Below, in pieces: positions 19,591-32,795 of a stretch of DNA of 64,000 nucleotides. The stretch comes from Sphingosinicella soli (GTDB lineage: Bacteria > Pseudomonadota > Alphaproteobacteria > Sphingomonadales > Sphingomonadaceae), in assembly GCF_014199685.1 (NCBI RefSeq), contig NZ_JACHNZ010000008.1:36183-100182 (forward strand), read 5' to 3'. Every line of letters begins with the position of its first letter. The stretch's first letter is position 1. The notes under the pieces were generated by a model. The model saw only the letters and a program-made list of their open reading frames with translations. It made no database searches and was not told the DNA's origin. A program made the translations under genes and the position numbers.

Positions 19591-20232
19591 ATGGCTCAAC
19601 GCATCGCGCTTCCCGCAAGTCTCGCCGCAATCGCTGCGGCGATCTACTTTTTCGCGATGACCGCGGGGCTGCCCTTCGCGCTCCACGTCGCCCTGAAAGG
19701 CGCGTGCGTAACGATTCTGGCGATCGCCGCCGCGATGGCCGCCCGCGGCACCGACGGCCGGTTGTTTGCGGGCGTCATGGCGCTCGGCGCGCTCGGCGAC
19801 GTGCTGCTCGAATTCGACCTGATGACCGGCGCAGCGGCATTCGCGGCCGGACACGTGTTCGCGATCTGGCTCTACCTGCGCAACCGGCGCGGCGCGCCGA
19901 TGCCGCTGAGCCAGCGCGGGGCGGCGTTTGCGCTGCTGCTCTGCGCGCCGTTCCTCTACCTGATCGCCGGGCCAGCGGCGAACGCGGGGATCGCACTCTA
20001 CAGCGCCCTGCTCGCGGCAATGGCCGCTGCGGCGTGGACAAGCCGCTTCTCGCGCTATCGCACGGGGATCGGCGCGATTCTGTTCCTCGTCTCCGACGCC
20101 TTCATTTTCGCGCGCCTCGGCGGGCGCATGGACCCGGATCAGGCCGCGCTCTTCATCTGGCCGCTCTACGCGGCGGGGCAGATCCTGATATTCGTGGGGG
20201 TTCGGCAGACGCTGGACGCCGAGGAGCGGTAA
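19591..20232 (+). CDS. YhhN family membrane protein (lysoplasmalogenase-like)
   Basis: 213 residues and about seven hydrophobic segments, typical of YhhN/TMEM86. The family motif region GDVLLEFD (69-76) and the later FLVSDAFIFAR hold conserved acidic residues proposed to be catalytic. Family members in animals hydrolyse the vinyl-ether bond of lysoplasmalogens; the bacterial substrate is not known. ATG at 19591 has GGGGGTGA 7 bases upstream and removes an unlikely 21-residue hydrophilic extension. A GC-rich repeat hairpin follows. Confidence 0.8.
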   Translation: MAQRIALPASLAAIAAAIYFFAMTAGLPFALHVALKGACVTILAIAAAMAARGTDGRLFAGVMALGALGDVLLEFDLMTGAAAFAAGHVFAIWLYLRNRRGAPMPLSQRGAAFALLLCAPFLYLIAGPAANAGIALYSALLAAMAAAAWTSRFSRYRTGIGAILFLVSDAFIFARLGGRMDPDQAALFIWPLYAAGQILIFVGVRQTLDAEER

Positions 20233-20245
20233 CGGTTTTTGTTTG

Positions 20246-20284
20246 CCCCCTCTCCCCGGCCCTCTCCCGGGTGGGGCGAGGGGG
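20246..20284. repeat. GC-rich intergenic palindromic repeat (copy A)
   Basis: CCCCCTC at 20246-20252 pairs with GAGGGGG at 20278-20284. The first 23 bases are identical to the start of the copy at 41638. It lies between convergent genes (YhhN and DUF952) and could also end transcription. It is a REP-like element of a kind common in sphingomonad genomes (general knowledge, not searched). Confidence 0.75.
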
Positions 20285-20580
20285 TTATAGCGGTTCTGCG
20301 CGTATCACGGCGGTGAGAGGGAGTGCGCCGTAGACGTGGGGGAACAGCTGCCCGCCGCGCGAGTGTTCCCACTTTACGCCTTCCAGTTTCGCCAGATCGA
20401 CTTCGACGAGCACGAGATCGTCTCGCCCCGCGAAGTGCTTGGCCGCGGTTTCCGCCACCTGATCGGGCGCGGACAGGTGGATGTAGCCGTCCGCCAGATC
20501 GACGGGCGTGCCTTCGAATGTGCCTTCGGCGTTCAGCCGCTGCCATTCCTCTTGCGTGAGGATCTTGAAGGCGGTGGGGC

Positions 20581-20584
<4 letters not shown>
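20285..20584 (-). CDS. DUF952 domain protein
   Basis: 99 residues that fill the DUF952 profile: [47 protein letters not shown], then [15 protein letters not shown]. The fold is related to ADP-ribosyltransferase-like RNA 2'-phosphotransferases, but the function is unknown. Its ATG overlaps the gyrA TGA (ATGA), so it is probably translated from the gyrA message. Confidence 0.9.
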
Positions 20585-23283
<2,699 letters not shown>

Positions 23284-23302
23284 TCGGTTTCCTGTACGCT
23301 CT

Positions 23303-23338
23303 AGGGGATTTTATAGGGTTATGCCGTTAGTCTCTACA
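23303..23338 (-). promoter_or_regulatory. Candidate gyrA promoter
   Basis: On the minus strand, TATAAA (23315-23310) as the -10 element with TGTAGA (23338-23333) 17 bases upstream as a weak -35. Predicted start near 23303, about 20 bases before the GTG. The -35 abuts a 16-base alternating purine-pyrimidine palindrome (23337-23352). Confidence 0.5.
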
Positions 23339-23352
23339 TGCGCGCGCGCATG
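23337..23352. repeat. Perfect alternating purine-pyrimidine palindrome upstream of gyrA
   Basis: CATGCGCGCGCGCATG, a 16-base perfect palindrome with strict purine/pyrimidine alternation, so it could adopt Z-DNA or a cruciform under negative supercoiling. It touches the putative -35 of gyrA. Confidence 0.7.
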
Positions 23353-23376
23353 AAGGCCAGCGTTACGATTGGGTGA

Positions 23377-23751
23377 CTATGGCTGCGCGACATGCGCGCG
23401 CAGCCACACCACAAGCTCCTCGAAGCGGAAGGTGCCCGTTTCGTAGAGCCCGCTGATGAACCGGAAGGTTTCATCGGCTTCGGCGTTCAAATTCGCCCCG
23501 TTGATCGCGAGGAACGTGTACATCGCCGCGAAAGCCGTACGCTTGTTTCCATCCACGAAGGGGTGGTTTTGCGCCATGCTTTCCCAAAGTGCCGCCGCTT
23601 CCTCTATCAGATCGGCGTAATAGCCGGTTTGCGGACGAAACAGCGCCGCTTCGAGCAGGCCGGGATCGCGCAGCCCGTGAGCGCCGCCATAGCGTTCGAC
23701 CTGATCCTGATGCATCGCCAGCACATCGGCCAGCGTCAGATAATCGGTCAC
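23377..23751 (-). CDS. doc: Doc/Fic-type toxin of a toxin-antitoxin pair
   Basis: 124 residues of the death-on-curing type. The Fic core HPFVDGNKR spans 63-71 with His63 catalytic; as in Doc it lacks the second Arg of AMPylating Fic proteins. P1 Doc phosphorylates EF-Tu, and the same target is inferred here. Other family features: an early YLTLADVLAMHQDQVERYGG and a LRDPGLLEAALFRPQ block. The ATG overlaps the antitoxin stop (ATGA), the usual antitoxin-first arrangement. Confidence 0.9.
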   Translation of the reverse strand: MTDYLTLADVLAMHQDQVERYGGAHGLRDPGLLEAALFRPQTGYYADLIEEAAALWESMAQNHPFVDGNKRTAFAAMYTFLAINGANLNAEADETFRFISGLYETGTFRFEELVVWLRAHVAQP

Positions 23752-23978
23752 TTCGCAAGATTCTTGTAAAGCTCGGCAAAGCGGGCATGGCTGCCCTGAT
23801 AGGCGGCCATCACATGGGCGCGCGGCTTGGCGCGATTATGCTTTTCCACAAGATCGGCCAACGCCTCATCCACAAGCGCCTGAATCTGGCGGCCCTCGCG
23901 CTGCGCAAGTTCGCGCACTTCCGACAGGATTTCGGTGTTGACCTGCGTAGCGAATTTTTCACGAGCGATTGTCGACAT
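23748..23978 (-). CDS. Antitoxin partner of the Doc toxin
   Basis: 76 residues. The N-terminal half (AREKFATQVNTEILSEVRELAQREGRQ) looks like a ribbon-helix-helix DNA-binding domain; the C-terminal part (about 50-76) is likely the unstructured toxin-binding tail. It differs from the classical Phd antitoxin. A GGAGAAAG site precedes the ATG at 23978. Two repeated sites lie in its promoter, as expected for autoregulation. Confidence 0.8.
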   Translation of the reverse strand: MSTIAREKFATQVNTEILSEVRELAQREGRQIQALVDEALADLVEKHNRAKPRAHVMAAYQGSHARFAELYKNLAK

Positions 23979-23997
23979 GATCTTTCTCCGTCAGGAA

Positions 23998-24027
23998 GAT
24001 GTATCATGACAAATCATGACAGATCAA
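23998..24027 (-). promoter_or_regulatory. Candidate toxin-antitoxin promoter with repeated operator
   Basis: On the minus strand, TTGATC (24027-24022) and TACATC (24003-23998) with an 18-base spacer. The spacer is filled by two ATCATGAC sites (plus-strand 24003-24010 and 24013-24020) exactly 10 bases apart, one helical turn, each with a TCATGA palindrome core. Binding there would block polymerase. The -35 overlaps the stop codon of the glycosyltransferase gene. Confidence 0.6.
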
Positions 24028-25280
24028 GCCAGCACGGAAAGAATAGCCTCCACCTTCTCGAACTGTGCCGCGCGCGTCAGGCCGTCTGCCGCGCCCGTGG
24101 GAAGGTCGGGGAGACGACCGTTCGCGCGTTCGGCCAGCTTTTGCGACAGCCACTGGGCAACCGCTGCCGGATCGTTGCTGACAAGGCCGATCCCCGTGCG
24201 CCGGATGATGTCCGCCGCCTCGCCTTCCTGCTGGCCATGGCACAGCACCGGGCGGCGGGCGCCGACATATTCGTAGAGCTTGCCCGCGACGACGTGCTTC
24301 TCGCCCTCTGTGGAAAAGCGCAGCAGCAGCAGCACGTCCGCCGCGCGCTCGATGCGCAGCACCTCGCCGCGCCCGATGGGCGGGTGCGCCTGCACCAGAT
24401 GCGCGACGCCCGTGCGCTCGGCCATCGCCATCGGCACGTGGCTGTCTTCGCCCCAGAAATGCACCGCGAGCTTCGCGGGATCGGGCTTCAGCAGCGCGAG
24501 CGCGGCGAGCAGCGGCTCGGGCGAGCGCCCGCCGTTGTAGGTGGAACCGGCATGCACGATGGTCAGCCGCTCGGGATCGAGCGCGGGCACGTCCTCCAGT
24601 CCTTCGAAATCGGCGGGATCGTAGCCGTTCGCCGCGCAGACCACCGGCTTGCCGTAGCGCCGCGCCAGAATCGCGGCGCTGCCCTCGGTCACTGCGACCA
24701 GCGCCGCCGCTTTCGCAAGCGCGCGGCGTTCCAGCCAGCGGTTCACGCGGTTCGCGATGACGCTTTCGTTCTGGTAGATGTTGTCGGCCCACAGGTCGCG
24801 CAGCTCGGCGACGAACGGCACGCCCCATGCCCGCGACAGCTTCGCCGCCGCCAGATGGCTCGAATGCGGCGGGCCGGTGGAGAAAATCGCATCGGGCTTC
24901 CAGTCCCACGCCAGCGCGGCTTCAACCGCCGGGTCGATCCACGTGATATGCGGATCGGGGAGGTAGGAAAGCTGCCAGATCAGCCGCCGCAGCCCGCCCG
25001 GCTGCGCGGCGGTTTCCTCACCGGCCTTCGCGCCCGGCACGGGCTGATCCGCCTCCGTCATCGGCGCCGCCCGCCCGCGCCGCACATAAGGCACGGCGGT
25101 GATGCGCCCGGCGGGAATCTCGGGATCGACCGCCGCCGGGAACTGCAGGTTCTGCCCGGAAAGCACGCGAACGTCGTGACCGCGATCGAGCAGGAAACGC
25201 GCGAACTTCGGCGCGCGCACCGTCGCGGTCGGCGCGTTTGGCGGGTACAGGCCCGTGACGATCAGGATGCGGCGCGACAT
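24024..25280 (-). CDS. Glycosyltransferase, family 4-like
   Basis: 418 residues from the ATG at 25280 (a start at 25292 is also possible). GT-B architecture: an N-terminal Rossmann half begins [19 protein letters not shown], and the C-terminal half has [26 protein letters not shown] and the donor-binding [13 protein letters not shown]. Likely transfers a sugar to a surface polysaccharide or lipid precursor; acceptor unknown. It stands alone, divergent from trmFO. Confidence 0.85.
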   Translation of the reverse strand: MSRRILIVTGLYPPNAPTATVRAPKFARFLLDRGHDVRVLSGQNLQFPAAVDPEIPAGRITAVPYVRRGRAAPMTEADQPVPGAKAGEETAAQPGGLRRLIWQLSYLPDPHITWIDPAVEAALAWDWKPDAIFSTGPPHSSHLAAAKLSRAWGVPFVAELRDLWADNIYQNESVIANRVNRWLERRALAKAAALVAVTEGSAAILARRYGKPVVCAANGYDPADFEGLEDVPALDPERLTIVHAGSTYNGGRSPEPLLAALALLKPDPAKLAVHFWGEDSHVPMAMAERTGVAHLVQAHPPIGRGEVLRIERAADVLLLLRFSTEGEKHVVAGKLYEYVGARRPVLCHGQQEGEAADIIRRTGIGLVSNDPAAVAQWLSQKLAERANGRLPDLPTGAADGLTRAAQFEKVEAILSVLA

Positions 25281-25354
25281 TGTGCCGCTCATCGCAAAGA
25301 GCGGCCCGCCACGCAACACTGGACGTCGGCGCGCCTTCTCCATATCCCCGCGCT

Positions 25355-26677
25355 ATGTTGAAAACCGTTCACGTCATCGGCGGCGGCCTCGCCGGTTCGG
25401 AGGCCGCATGGCAGCTCGCCCGTGCGGGCGTTCCCGTCGTCCTCCACGAAATGCGCCCCGTGCAGGGGACCGACGCGCATCATACCGACGGGCTTGCCGA
25501 ACTCGTCTGCTCGAACAGTTTCCGATCGGATGACCCGAATGCGAGCGCGGTGGGCGTGCTGCACGAGGAGATGCGGCGGCTCGGCTCGCTGATCCTCACC
25601 TGCGGCGATGCCGCGCGCGTGCCTGCGGGCTCGGCGCTTGCCGTGGACCGGGATGATTTTTCGGCGCGCGTCACCGCCGCGATCGAAGCGGAACCGCTGA
25701 TCGAAATCCGCCGCGAACGCGTGGACGGTCTGCCGCCGCCCGAATGGGGCCAGACGATCATCGCCACCGGGCCGCTGACGGCCGCGCCGCTCGCCGAAGC
25801 GATCCGCGCGCAGACGGGCGAGGACGCCCTCGCCTTCTTCGACGCGATCGCGCCGATCGTGCACCGCGACAGCATCGACATGGAGACGGCGTGGTTCCAG
25901 TCGCGCTACGACAAGGGCGACGGCAAGGACTACATCAACTGCCCGATGGACGAAGCGCAGTACGGCGCCTTCATCGAGGCGCTGATGACCGGCGAAAAGA
26001 CCGTGTTCAAGGAATGGGAGGCCAGCACCCCCTATTTCGAAGGCTGCATGCCCATCGAAGTGATGGCGGAAAGAGGCCCGCAAACCTTGCGCTTCGGGCC
26101 GATGAAGCCGGTCGGCCTCACCAATCCGCGTTCGGGCAAGAAGGCCTATGCCGTCGTCCAGCTTCGGCAGGACAATGCCTCCGCCACGCTGTGGAACATG
26201 GTCGGCTTCCAGACCAAACTGCGCCATGCCGAGCAGGTGCGCATCTTTCGCACGATACCGGGGCTGGAGAACGCCGAGTTCGCGCGGCTCGGCGGGCTGC
26301 ACCGCAACACGTTCATCAAGTCCCCCGTGCTGCTCGACGGCATGCTGCGCCTGAAATCCGATCCGCGCATCCGCTTCGCCGGGCAGATCACCGGCTGCGA
26401 AGGCTATATCGAAAGCGCGTCCGTCGGCCTGCTGGCGGGCCGCTTCGCCGCCGCCGACGCGCTCGGGCAGACGCCGGACCTGCCGCCGCGCACGACCGCG
26501 CTCGGCGCGCTGCTCGCGCACATCACCGGCGAGGCGGTGGCCGAGACGTACCAGCCGATGAACGTGAACTTCGGCCTGTTCCCGCCGTTCGACGCGCGCG
26601 TTCCCAAGAAGTCGCGCAAGGCTGCCTACGCGGAGCGGGCGCTTGCCGATCTCGATGGCTGGATCGCCGCACCCTAA
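25355..26677 (+). CDS. trmFO: Methylenetetrahydrofolate-tRNA-(uracil-54-C5)-methyltransferase TrmFO
   Basis: Flavoenzyme forming ribothymidine-54 in tRNA with methylene-THF, used where a SAM-dependent TrmA is absent. 440 residues. FAD motif [14 protein letters not shown] (5-18), then [19 protein letters not shown], the [10 protein letters not shown] and [16 protein letters not shown] blocks and [12 protein letters not shown], all typical. ATG at 25355 starts 4 residues before the FAD motif. The stop overlaps the converging EF-hand gene by 4 bases. Confidence 0.96.
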   Translation: MLKTVHVIGGGLAGSEAAWQLARAGVPVVLHEMRPVQGTDAHHTDGLAELVCSNSFRSDDPNASAVGVLHEEMRRLGSLILTCGDAARVPAGSALAVDRDDFSARVTAAIEAEPLIEIRRERVDGLPPPEWGQTIIATGPLTAAPLAEAIRAQTGEDALAFFDAIAPIVHRDSIDMETAWFQSRYDKGDGKDYINCPMDEAQYGAFIEALMTGEKTVFKEWEASTPYFEGCMPIEVMAERGPQTLRFGPMKPVGLTNPRSGKKAYAVVQLRQDNASATLWNMVGFQTKLRHAEQVRIFRTIPGLENAEFARLGGLHRNTFIKSPVLLDGMLRLKSDPRIRFAGQITGCEGYIESASVGLLAGRFAAADALGQTPDLPPRTTALGALLAHITGEAVAETYQPMNVNFGLFPPFDARVPKKSRKAAYAERALADLDGWIAAP

Positions 26678-27117
26678 TCCGCGCAGTTGCATTCCGGCTT
26701 GGGCTTCGCGGCGGCCCGCACCGTGCGTGTCTTTTCGAACTCCGCGGCCGTGAGTTCGCCGGACCTGTCGGCATCGGCATCATCGAAGCGCGCGTTCTGC
26801 TTCACCGCATATTCCGCGAAGCTGAGCACGCCGTCGCCGTCCGTATCGAACCTGTCGAACGATTGCCGACGCGCGCGAAGATACTCCTCGCGGCTGACGC
26901 TGGCGTTGCGGTCGCGGTCGTAGCGGCGGAAGCGTTTTTCCTCGCGCGTCGCCTCGCTCGCCTGCGGGGGTTCGGGCAGCGCAGCGGCGGCAACGGCCGG
27001 CGGCGCTTCGGGAAGCGGCGCGGTTGCAGGCTCGTCCTCCCCGCTCACCACGACTGCCGCCGCCACAAGCAATGTCACCGCGATTCCGCCGACCGCCCAG
27101 CGCCAAACCATCGTCAT
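26674..27117 (-). CDS. EF-hand protein with signal anchor
   Basis: 147 residues. A hydrophobic segment (about 9-25) exports or anchors the protein, followed by an Ala/Pro-rich linker and three canonical EF-hand loops: [24 protein letters not shown] and [12 protein letters not shown], each with acidic or oxygen ligands at positions 1, 3, 5 and a Glu at 12. Probably binds calcium in the periplasm. The tail PECNCAD carries two cysteines. Role unknown. Confidence 0.85.
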   Translation of the reverse strand: MTMVWRWAVGGIAVTLLVAAAVVVSGEDEPATAPLPEAPPAVAAAALPEPPQASEATREEKRFRRYDRDRNASVSREEYLRARRQSFDRFDTDGDGVLSFAEYAVKQNARFDDADADRSGELTAAEFEKTRTVRAAAKPKPECNCAD

Positions 27118-27187
27118 CCCTGCCCCCTCGATGCGATTCGAAGCCTTAGCCTAGCGGGTTCGTTTCGACCCTGTCACGCTCGCACTG

Positions 27188-27838
27188 TCAGACCCGGCCC
27201 GTCAGCACATGCCGCAGGATGGCGAACTGCCGCCCCGCCGCGCCGCGCGGTTCCCGCTTGCCCGCAGCATCGCGCCGGGCAACCGCCGCAAGCGCCGTGA
27301 CAGGCCGCACGACGGGCGCAAACGACCATCGTTGAAGAGCGGGAAGGTCGGCTTCCGCCCCCCGGCGGCGCGCGCTCGCGTGGGCCCAGAAGCGACCCGC
27401 TTCGGCGAGCCCGCCCACATCTTCCGCGCCGAGCAGCGCAGCTCCGCAGCCGAAAAGCCGCGCGCCGCTTTCGCCGAGGCCCGCGCCGTCGAGCGCATCC
27501 ATATGAGCCTCGGCCAGCGCCGCGAGCAGCGCCGGATCCAGCGCCGCAGCCGCAACAGCGGCGAGGACGGGCTGCCCCGCGACCGGGTTTTCGCGAACGC
27601 CCTGCACGCTGTCCCGCCACCAGGCGAGCCGGATCATGCCGATCTGCGGTTCGGTCGTGGTGCGCACCACCTCGGCGAGCGCGAGATCGAAGGCGTGAAG
27701 CGCGAACAGACCCGGCCTCGCGGCGGCCGGAGCGAACAGCGTCGCGACGTACCGATCCCGGTCTTCCGTCCGCACAATTGCTTCCATTTCGGAAGTCGTT
27801 TCGGCAACGCGCGGATTTCCGCCGGTTTGATCAGCCAT
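27188..27838 (-). CDS. Squalene/phytoene synthase-like protein, short
   Basis: 216 residues; biosynthetic members have about 280-300. The N-terminal RDRYVATLFAPAAARPGLFALHAFDLALAEV and PQIGMIRLAWWRD match the family, but the usual Asp-rich DxxxD substrate motifs are not evident. This resembles the NDUFAF6-like branch, linked in mitochondria to complex I assembly, more than a carotenoid enzyme. Function is inferred. Divergent from the Tad genes. Confidence 0.7.
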   Translation of the reverse strand: MADQTGGNPRVAETTSEMEAIVRTEDRDRYVATLFAPAAARPGLFALHAFDLALAEVVRTTTEPQIGMIRLAWWRDSVQGVRENPVAGQPVLAAVAAAALDPALLAALAEAHMDALDGAGLGESGARLFGCGAALLGAEDVGGLAEAGRFWAHASARRRGAEADLPALQRWSFAPVVRPVTALAAVARRDAAGKREPRGAAGRQFAILRHVLTGRV

Positions 27839-27932
27839 TAACCAGCCGTCTCAACAGCTTCTTAGGCATTTCCCGTTATGCATCCTTGGTCATGCGCACT
27901 TTTGCGAGCTGCGCACTTCGGGGGTGAACACT

Positions 27933-29786
27933 ATGTCGCTGGGCAGCAATACGCCGGGCAATCGCATGAATGCCATGCAGTCGTCGACCTTTCTTTCACG
28001 CATTGCGCGCAACCAGAAAGGCAATGCACTCGCCATCGTGGCGGCTTCCATCATTCCCCTCGTCGGCGCGATCGGCGGCGGCGTAGACCTCACCCGCGCC
28101 TACATGGCCGAGGCAAGGCTCGCGCAGGCATGCGATGCCGCCGCGCTTGCGGGGCGCAAGGTGATGATGAAGGACGACACGGACGGCGGCGGATCCGTGA
28201 TTTCCGGTTCGACGGCGGATCTGGAAATCCAGAAGTTCCTGGATTACAACTTTCCGGAAGGCAAGTTCGACACCGGCGAGATCACGCGTACAGCCCAGAT
28301 CGACGACGAAGGCGAACTGACCATTACGCTGGCGACGGCAATGCCGACGCAGCTTCTGAAGATCACCGGCATCCAGTCGATGAACCTCAACGCCGAATGT
28401 TCGGCGCGCCGGTCGGGCGTGAACGTCGATGTGGTGCTCGTCGTTGACGTGACCGGATCGATGCGGTGGGACGTCGATAAAAACAGCGGAAGCGACGATG
28501 AGCGCATGATCGCGCTGCGGGACGCCTCCAAGGAATTTCTCGATATCCTCAAAGATCTTCAAGATCAGCTGAGCAGCAGCGGGCTTCGCGTGCGCGTCGG
28601 CATCGTTCCCTATTCGCAGGGCGTCAACGTCGGCAAGCTGCTCTACGCTGAAGACCCCGACTACATCGATTATTCGGGTGAACCGTATTCTACGAATATC
28701 GGCGAGCCCTACATGGCGACCGTGAGCGGAAAATACGCCTGGAAGAATTATGCCGTGACGGGCACTTACGACGATGAAAATCTGCACCTGGACGCGTTCG
28801 TCTCGGCCGGGCTTGCTGAAACGACGCCTACCAACCCCTATGCGTGGAAAGGTTGCGTCGAGGCCCGCAGCACGGTTAAGACCATCAACGCATCGAGCGC
28901 CCCCTACAACACCATCCCTGAGGGTGCATGGGATGTCATCGACGCCGCGCCGGGAGTAGAAGTAGAAGGACAGGTCGCACCGAAATGGCGACCGTACTTC
29001 GCGCCGCCCTGGGCGAGTTCCTCAGTCGGCGGCGTTACCGTGACCGGCAACAAGTATCGGCCGAACGCGACGTTCATGGACATTACGAAGCAACCCTGGG
29101 CCAACCTCAACTGGCGTATGCAGAACGACAGCAGCACCTACACGAGCAAGGCTGTGCGTTATGATACGAGCTACTCGAGCCTGACAACGGCAGGCCACTA
29201 CAAGGACGGCGTGGCCACGACCGGGCCCAACAAGAACTGCCCGAACGAGGCCAAGCTGCTTACGCAGATCGATGCCGACGGCGTAACGGCGCTGGGCAGC
29301 TATCTCGACGCACTCGAACCTGCCGGCGGCACTTATCACGAACTCGGCATGTACTGGGGTCTGGCGCTTATCAGCCCCGGCGCGCCGTTCCCCAACGACA
29401 GCACTTACCTTGCGCCCGGACACACGGGCGAGGAACGGGGTGTCAACCGCTACATCGTCTTCATGTCCGATGGCGAAATCGATCCCGGCATCAGCTATTC
29501 GGCTTATGGCCAGTATCTGTGGGATCACAGAACGCGATCCAACACAACCGAACCCAAGGTCGAGCATCGCGCACGCTTCCGCATGATCTGCGAAGCGGCC
29601 AAGAAGCAGGGCGTCAAAGTTTCGACCGTAGCCTTCTCCACCTCGATCGGCACGACCGACAAGAACGCGATCCGCGACTGCGCAACTTCGGAAGACGATT
29701 ACTATGTCGCGGAGACCGCCGAAGATCTGAACGAGGCCTTCCAGAAGATTGCGCAGAACATCGGTTATCTGCGCGTGTCGAAATAG
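27933..29786 (+). CDS. TadG-like pilus-associated protein with von Willebrand A domain
   Basis: 617 residues. A short basic start leads to an N-terminal TadE/G-type segment (about 27-75): NQKGNALAIVAASIIPLVGAIGG, a hydrophobic helix followed by an amphipathic stretch. A vWA domain starts near 165 with the metal-site DVTGSM (172-177) and continues to a MSDGEID block. It probably acts outside the inner membrane in tight-adherence pilus assembly. ATG at 27933 has GGGGGTGA upstream, which also contains an alternative GTG at 27924. Two TadE-like genes follow. Confidence 0.87.
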   Translation: MSLGSNTPGNRMNAMQSSTFLSRIARNQKGNALAIVAASIIPLVGAIGGGVDLTRAYMAEARLAQACDAAALAGRKVMMKDDTDGGGSVISGSTADLEIQKFLDYNFPEGKFDTGEITRTAQIDDEGELTITLATAMPTQLLKITGIQSMNLNAECSARRSGVNVDVVLVVDVTGSMRWDVDKNSGSDDERMIALRDASKEFLDILKDLQDQLSSSGLRVRVGIVPYSQGVNVGKLLYAEDPDYIDYSGEPYSTNIGEPYMATVSGKYAWKNYAVTGTYDDENLHLDAFVSAGLAETTPTNPYAWKGCVEARSTVKTINASSAPYNTIPEGAWDVIDAAPGVEVEGQVAPKWRPYFAPPWASSSVGGVTVTGNKYRPNATFMDITKQPWANLNWRMQNDSSTYTSKAVRYDTSYSSLTTAGHYKDGVATTGPNKNCPNEAKLLTQIDADGVTALGSYLDALEPAGGTYHELGMYWGLALISPGAPFPNDSTYLAPGHTGEERGVNRYIVFMSDGEIDPGISYSAYGQYLWDHRTRSNTTEPKVEHRARFRMICEAAKKQGVKVSTVAFSTSIGTTDKNAIRDCATSEDDYYVAETAEDLNEAFQKIAQNIGYLRVSK

Positions 29787-29794
29787 GCCGCGCC

Positions 29795-30400
29795 ATGAAG
29801 CATCTGCCCAATCCGCTTCGTCGCCTGCGCCGGGATGAGCGCGGCAGCTACATCATCGAGTTCGCGCTGCTCAGCCTGCCGATGATGACGCTGCTGATGG
29901 GCGGCATCGAACTCGGTTATCTGGCTTATGCGAAATCGAACGTGGAGGGATCGCTGCGTGAAGTTTCGCGTCTGGCTGCGACCGGCGGCTCAACGGCTGA
30001 AGAACTCGACGCGATACTGAACAGCAAAATCGGCCAGATCAAAGGCGCCTCGGCAGAGATCGAACGAAAGAGCTATACCGCCTTCGGTGCCGTAGGGCAG
30101 CCCGAGCCGCCGACGACGCTGATTCCAGACGGCGAAAGCCCCGGTCCCGGCGACTGTTTTCTCGACATCAACGGCAACGGCAATTGGGACGCGGATATGG
30201 GTTCCGACGGCCTCGGCAACGCCGAAGACATTCTCTATTACGGCGTCACCGTTACCTACCCGATGATCTTCAAGCTGACCTCCTCCATTATCAACGGGGG
30301 CAAAGACAACATGACCATCCAGGCGAACGCCGTGATCAAGAACGAGCCCTTCAGCAATATCGAGATTCCCCCGCCCGAAGAGGTCTGCATTCCGTCATGA
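29795..30400 (+). CDS. TadE-like pseudopilin-like protein
   Basis: 201 residues. The prepilin-type start RRDERGSYIIEFALLSLPMMTLLMGG gives a charged leader, then a Gly, a Glu five residues into the hydrophobic helix (FxxEF-type) and one transmembrane segment (about 18-40). The remainder is an extracytoplasmic domain with an Asp/Asn/Gly-rich patch near 115-140. TadE proteins are processed by the prepilin peptidase TadV. It starts 8 bases after the vWA gene and overlaps the next by 4 bases. Confidence 0.87.
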   Translation: MKHLPNPLRRLRRDERGSYIIEFALLSLPMMTLLMGGIELGYLAYAKSNVEGSLREVSRLAATGGSTAEELDAILNSKIGQIKGASAEIERKSYTAFGAVGQPEPPTTLIPDGESPGPGDCFLDINGNGNWDADMGSDGLGNAEDILYYGVTVTYPMIFKLTSSIINGGKDNMTIQANAVIKNEPFSNIEIPPPEEVCIPS

Positions 30401-31062
30401 CGACGAAACGGATTCGTGCCCTACGGAGAACATCCAAAAACCTTCGCGACGATGAATCGGGCGTGGCGTTCATGGAGTTCGCACTCGCGTTGCCGCTTCT
30501 GATGGTGACGCTGCTCGGCGGTCTTGAGCTTGTGCATCTCGCGCTCACGCACCAGCAGCTTTCGCGGATCGCGACCTCCACTGCGGACCTTGCGGCCCGC
30601 TACCGCTCCAGCATCGATGAAGCGAACATCAACGCACTGTTCATGGGCTCGCAGATGTCCGCATCGTTCGACGATTTCGATACGAACGGACGAATCGTTC
30701 TCAGCTCGATTACGCGCAACAGTGACGATGATGGACACTGGATCCGCTGGCAGCGCTGCGAAGGCCAGCTCGCCCGGGCGAGCGAGATCGGCGACCAGGG
30801 CGAAGGCAAGGACGATGCCTCGATCGACGACGTGAACGGGATGATGGTCACCGATCCGAACAATATTCTGGTCGCCGAAGTGACCTATCGGTACACGCCG
30901 TGGTTCTTTCCCGTCAGCAACAGTATATTGAAAAGCATCGCGCCGATCTTCGTGGAACGCGACATCACCTACACGTCGGCGTTTATCGCGCGCGAACTGA
31001 CGCTCAAGAACATCACCAACACCACCGGCCTCAGCGCGGGCGATATCAAGGCCTGCGCCTAA
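30397..31062 (+). CDS. TadE-like protein, second copy
   Basis: 221 residues, same plan as the preceding gene: a basic leader, DDESGVAFMEFALALPLLMVTLLGG (Gly plus Glu near the helix start), one transmembrane segment (about 20-42) and an extracytoplasmic domain. The ATG overlaps the preceding TGA (ATGA). The three Tad genes form one operon; the Flp pilin and the TadABC machinery are not in the window. The gene ends 6 bases from the converging ettA. Confidence 0.87.
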   Translation: MTTKRIRALRRTSKNLRDDESGVAFMEFALALPLLMVTLLGGLELVHLALTHQQLSRIATSTADLAARYRSSIDEANINALFMGSQMSASFDDFDTNGRIVLSSITRNSDDDGHWIRWQRCEGQLARASEIGDQGEGKDDASIDDVNGMMVTDPNNILVAEVTYRYTPWFFPVSNSILKSIAPIFVERDITYTSAFIARELTLKNITNTTGLSAGDIKACA

Positions 31063-31068
31063 TCGTCC

Positions 31069-32751
<1,683 letters not shown>

Positions 32752-32795
32752 GCCGTCGGCGCCTTCTCACTTGATCTTTCGGATTTGGCGCGCGT

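Noticed and set aside
27188..27838. Carotenoid phytoene synthase
   Set aside because: Too short, lacks evident DxxxD motifs, and no crt genes are nearby.
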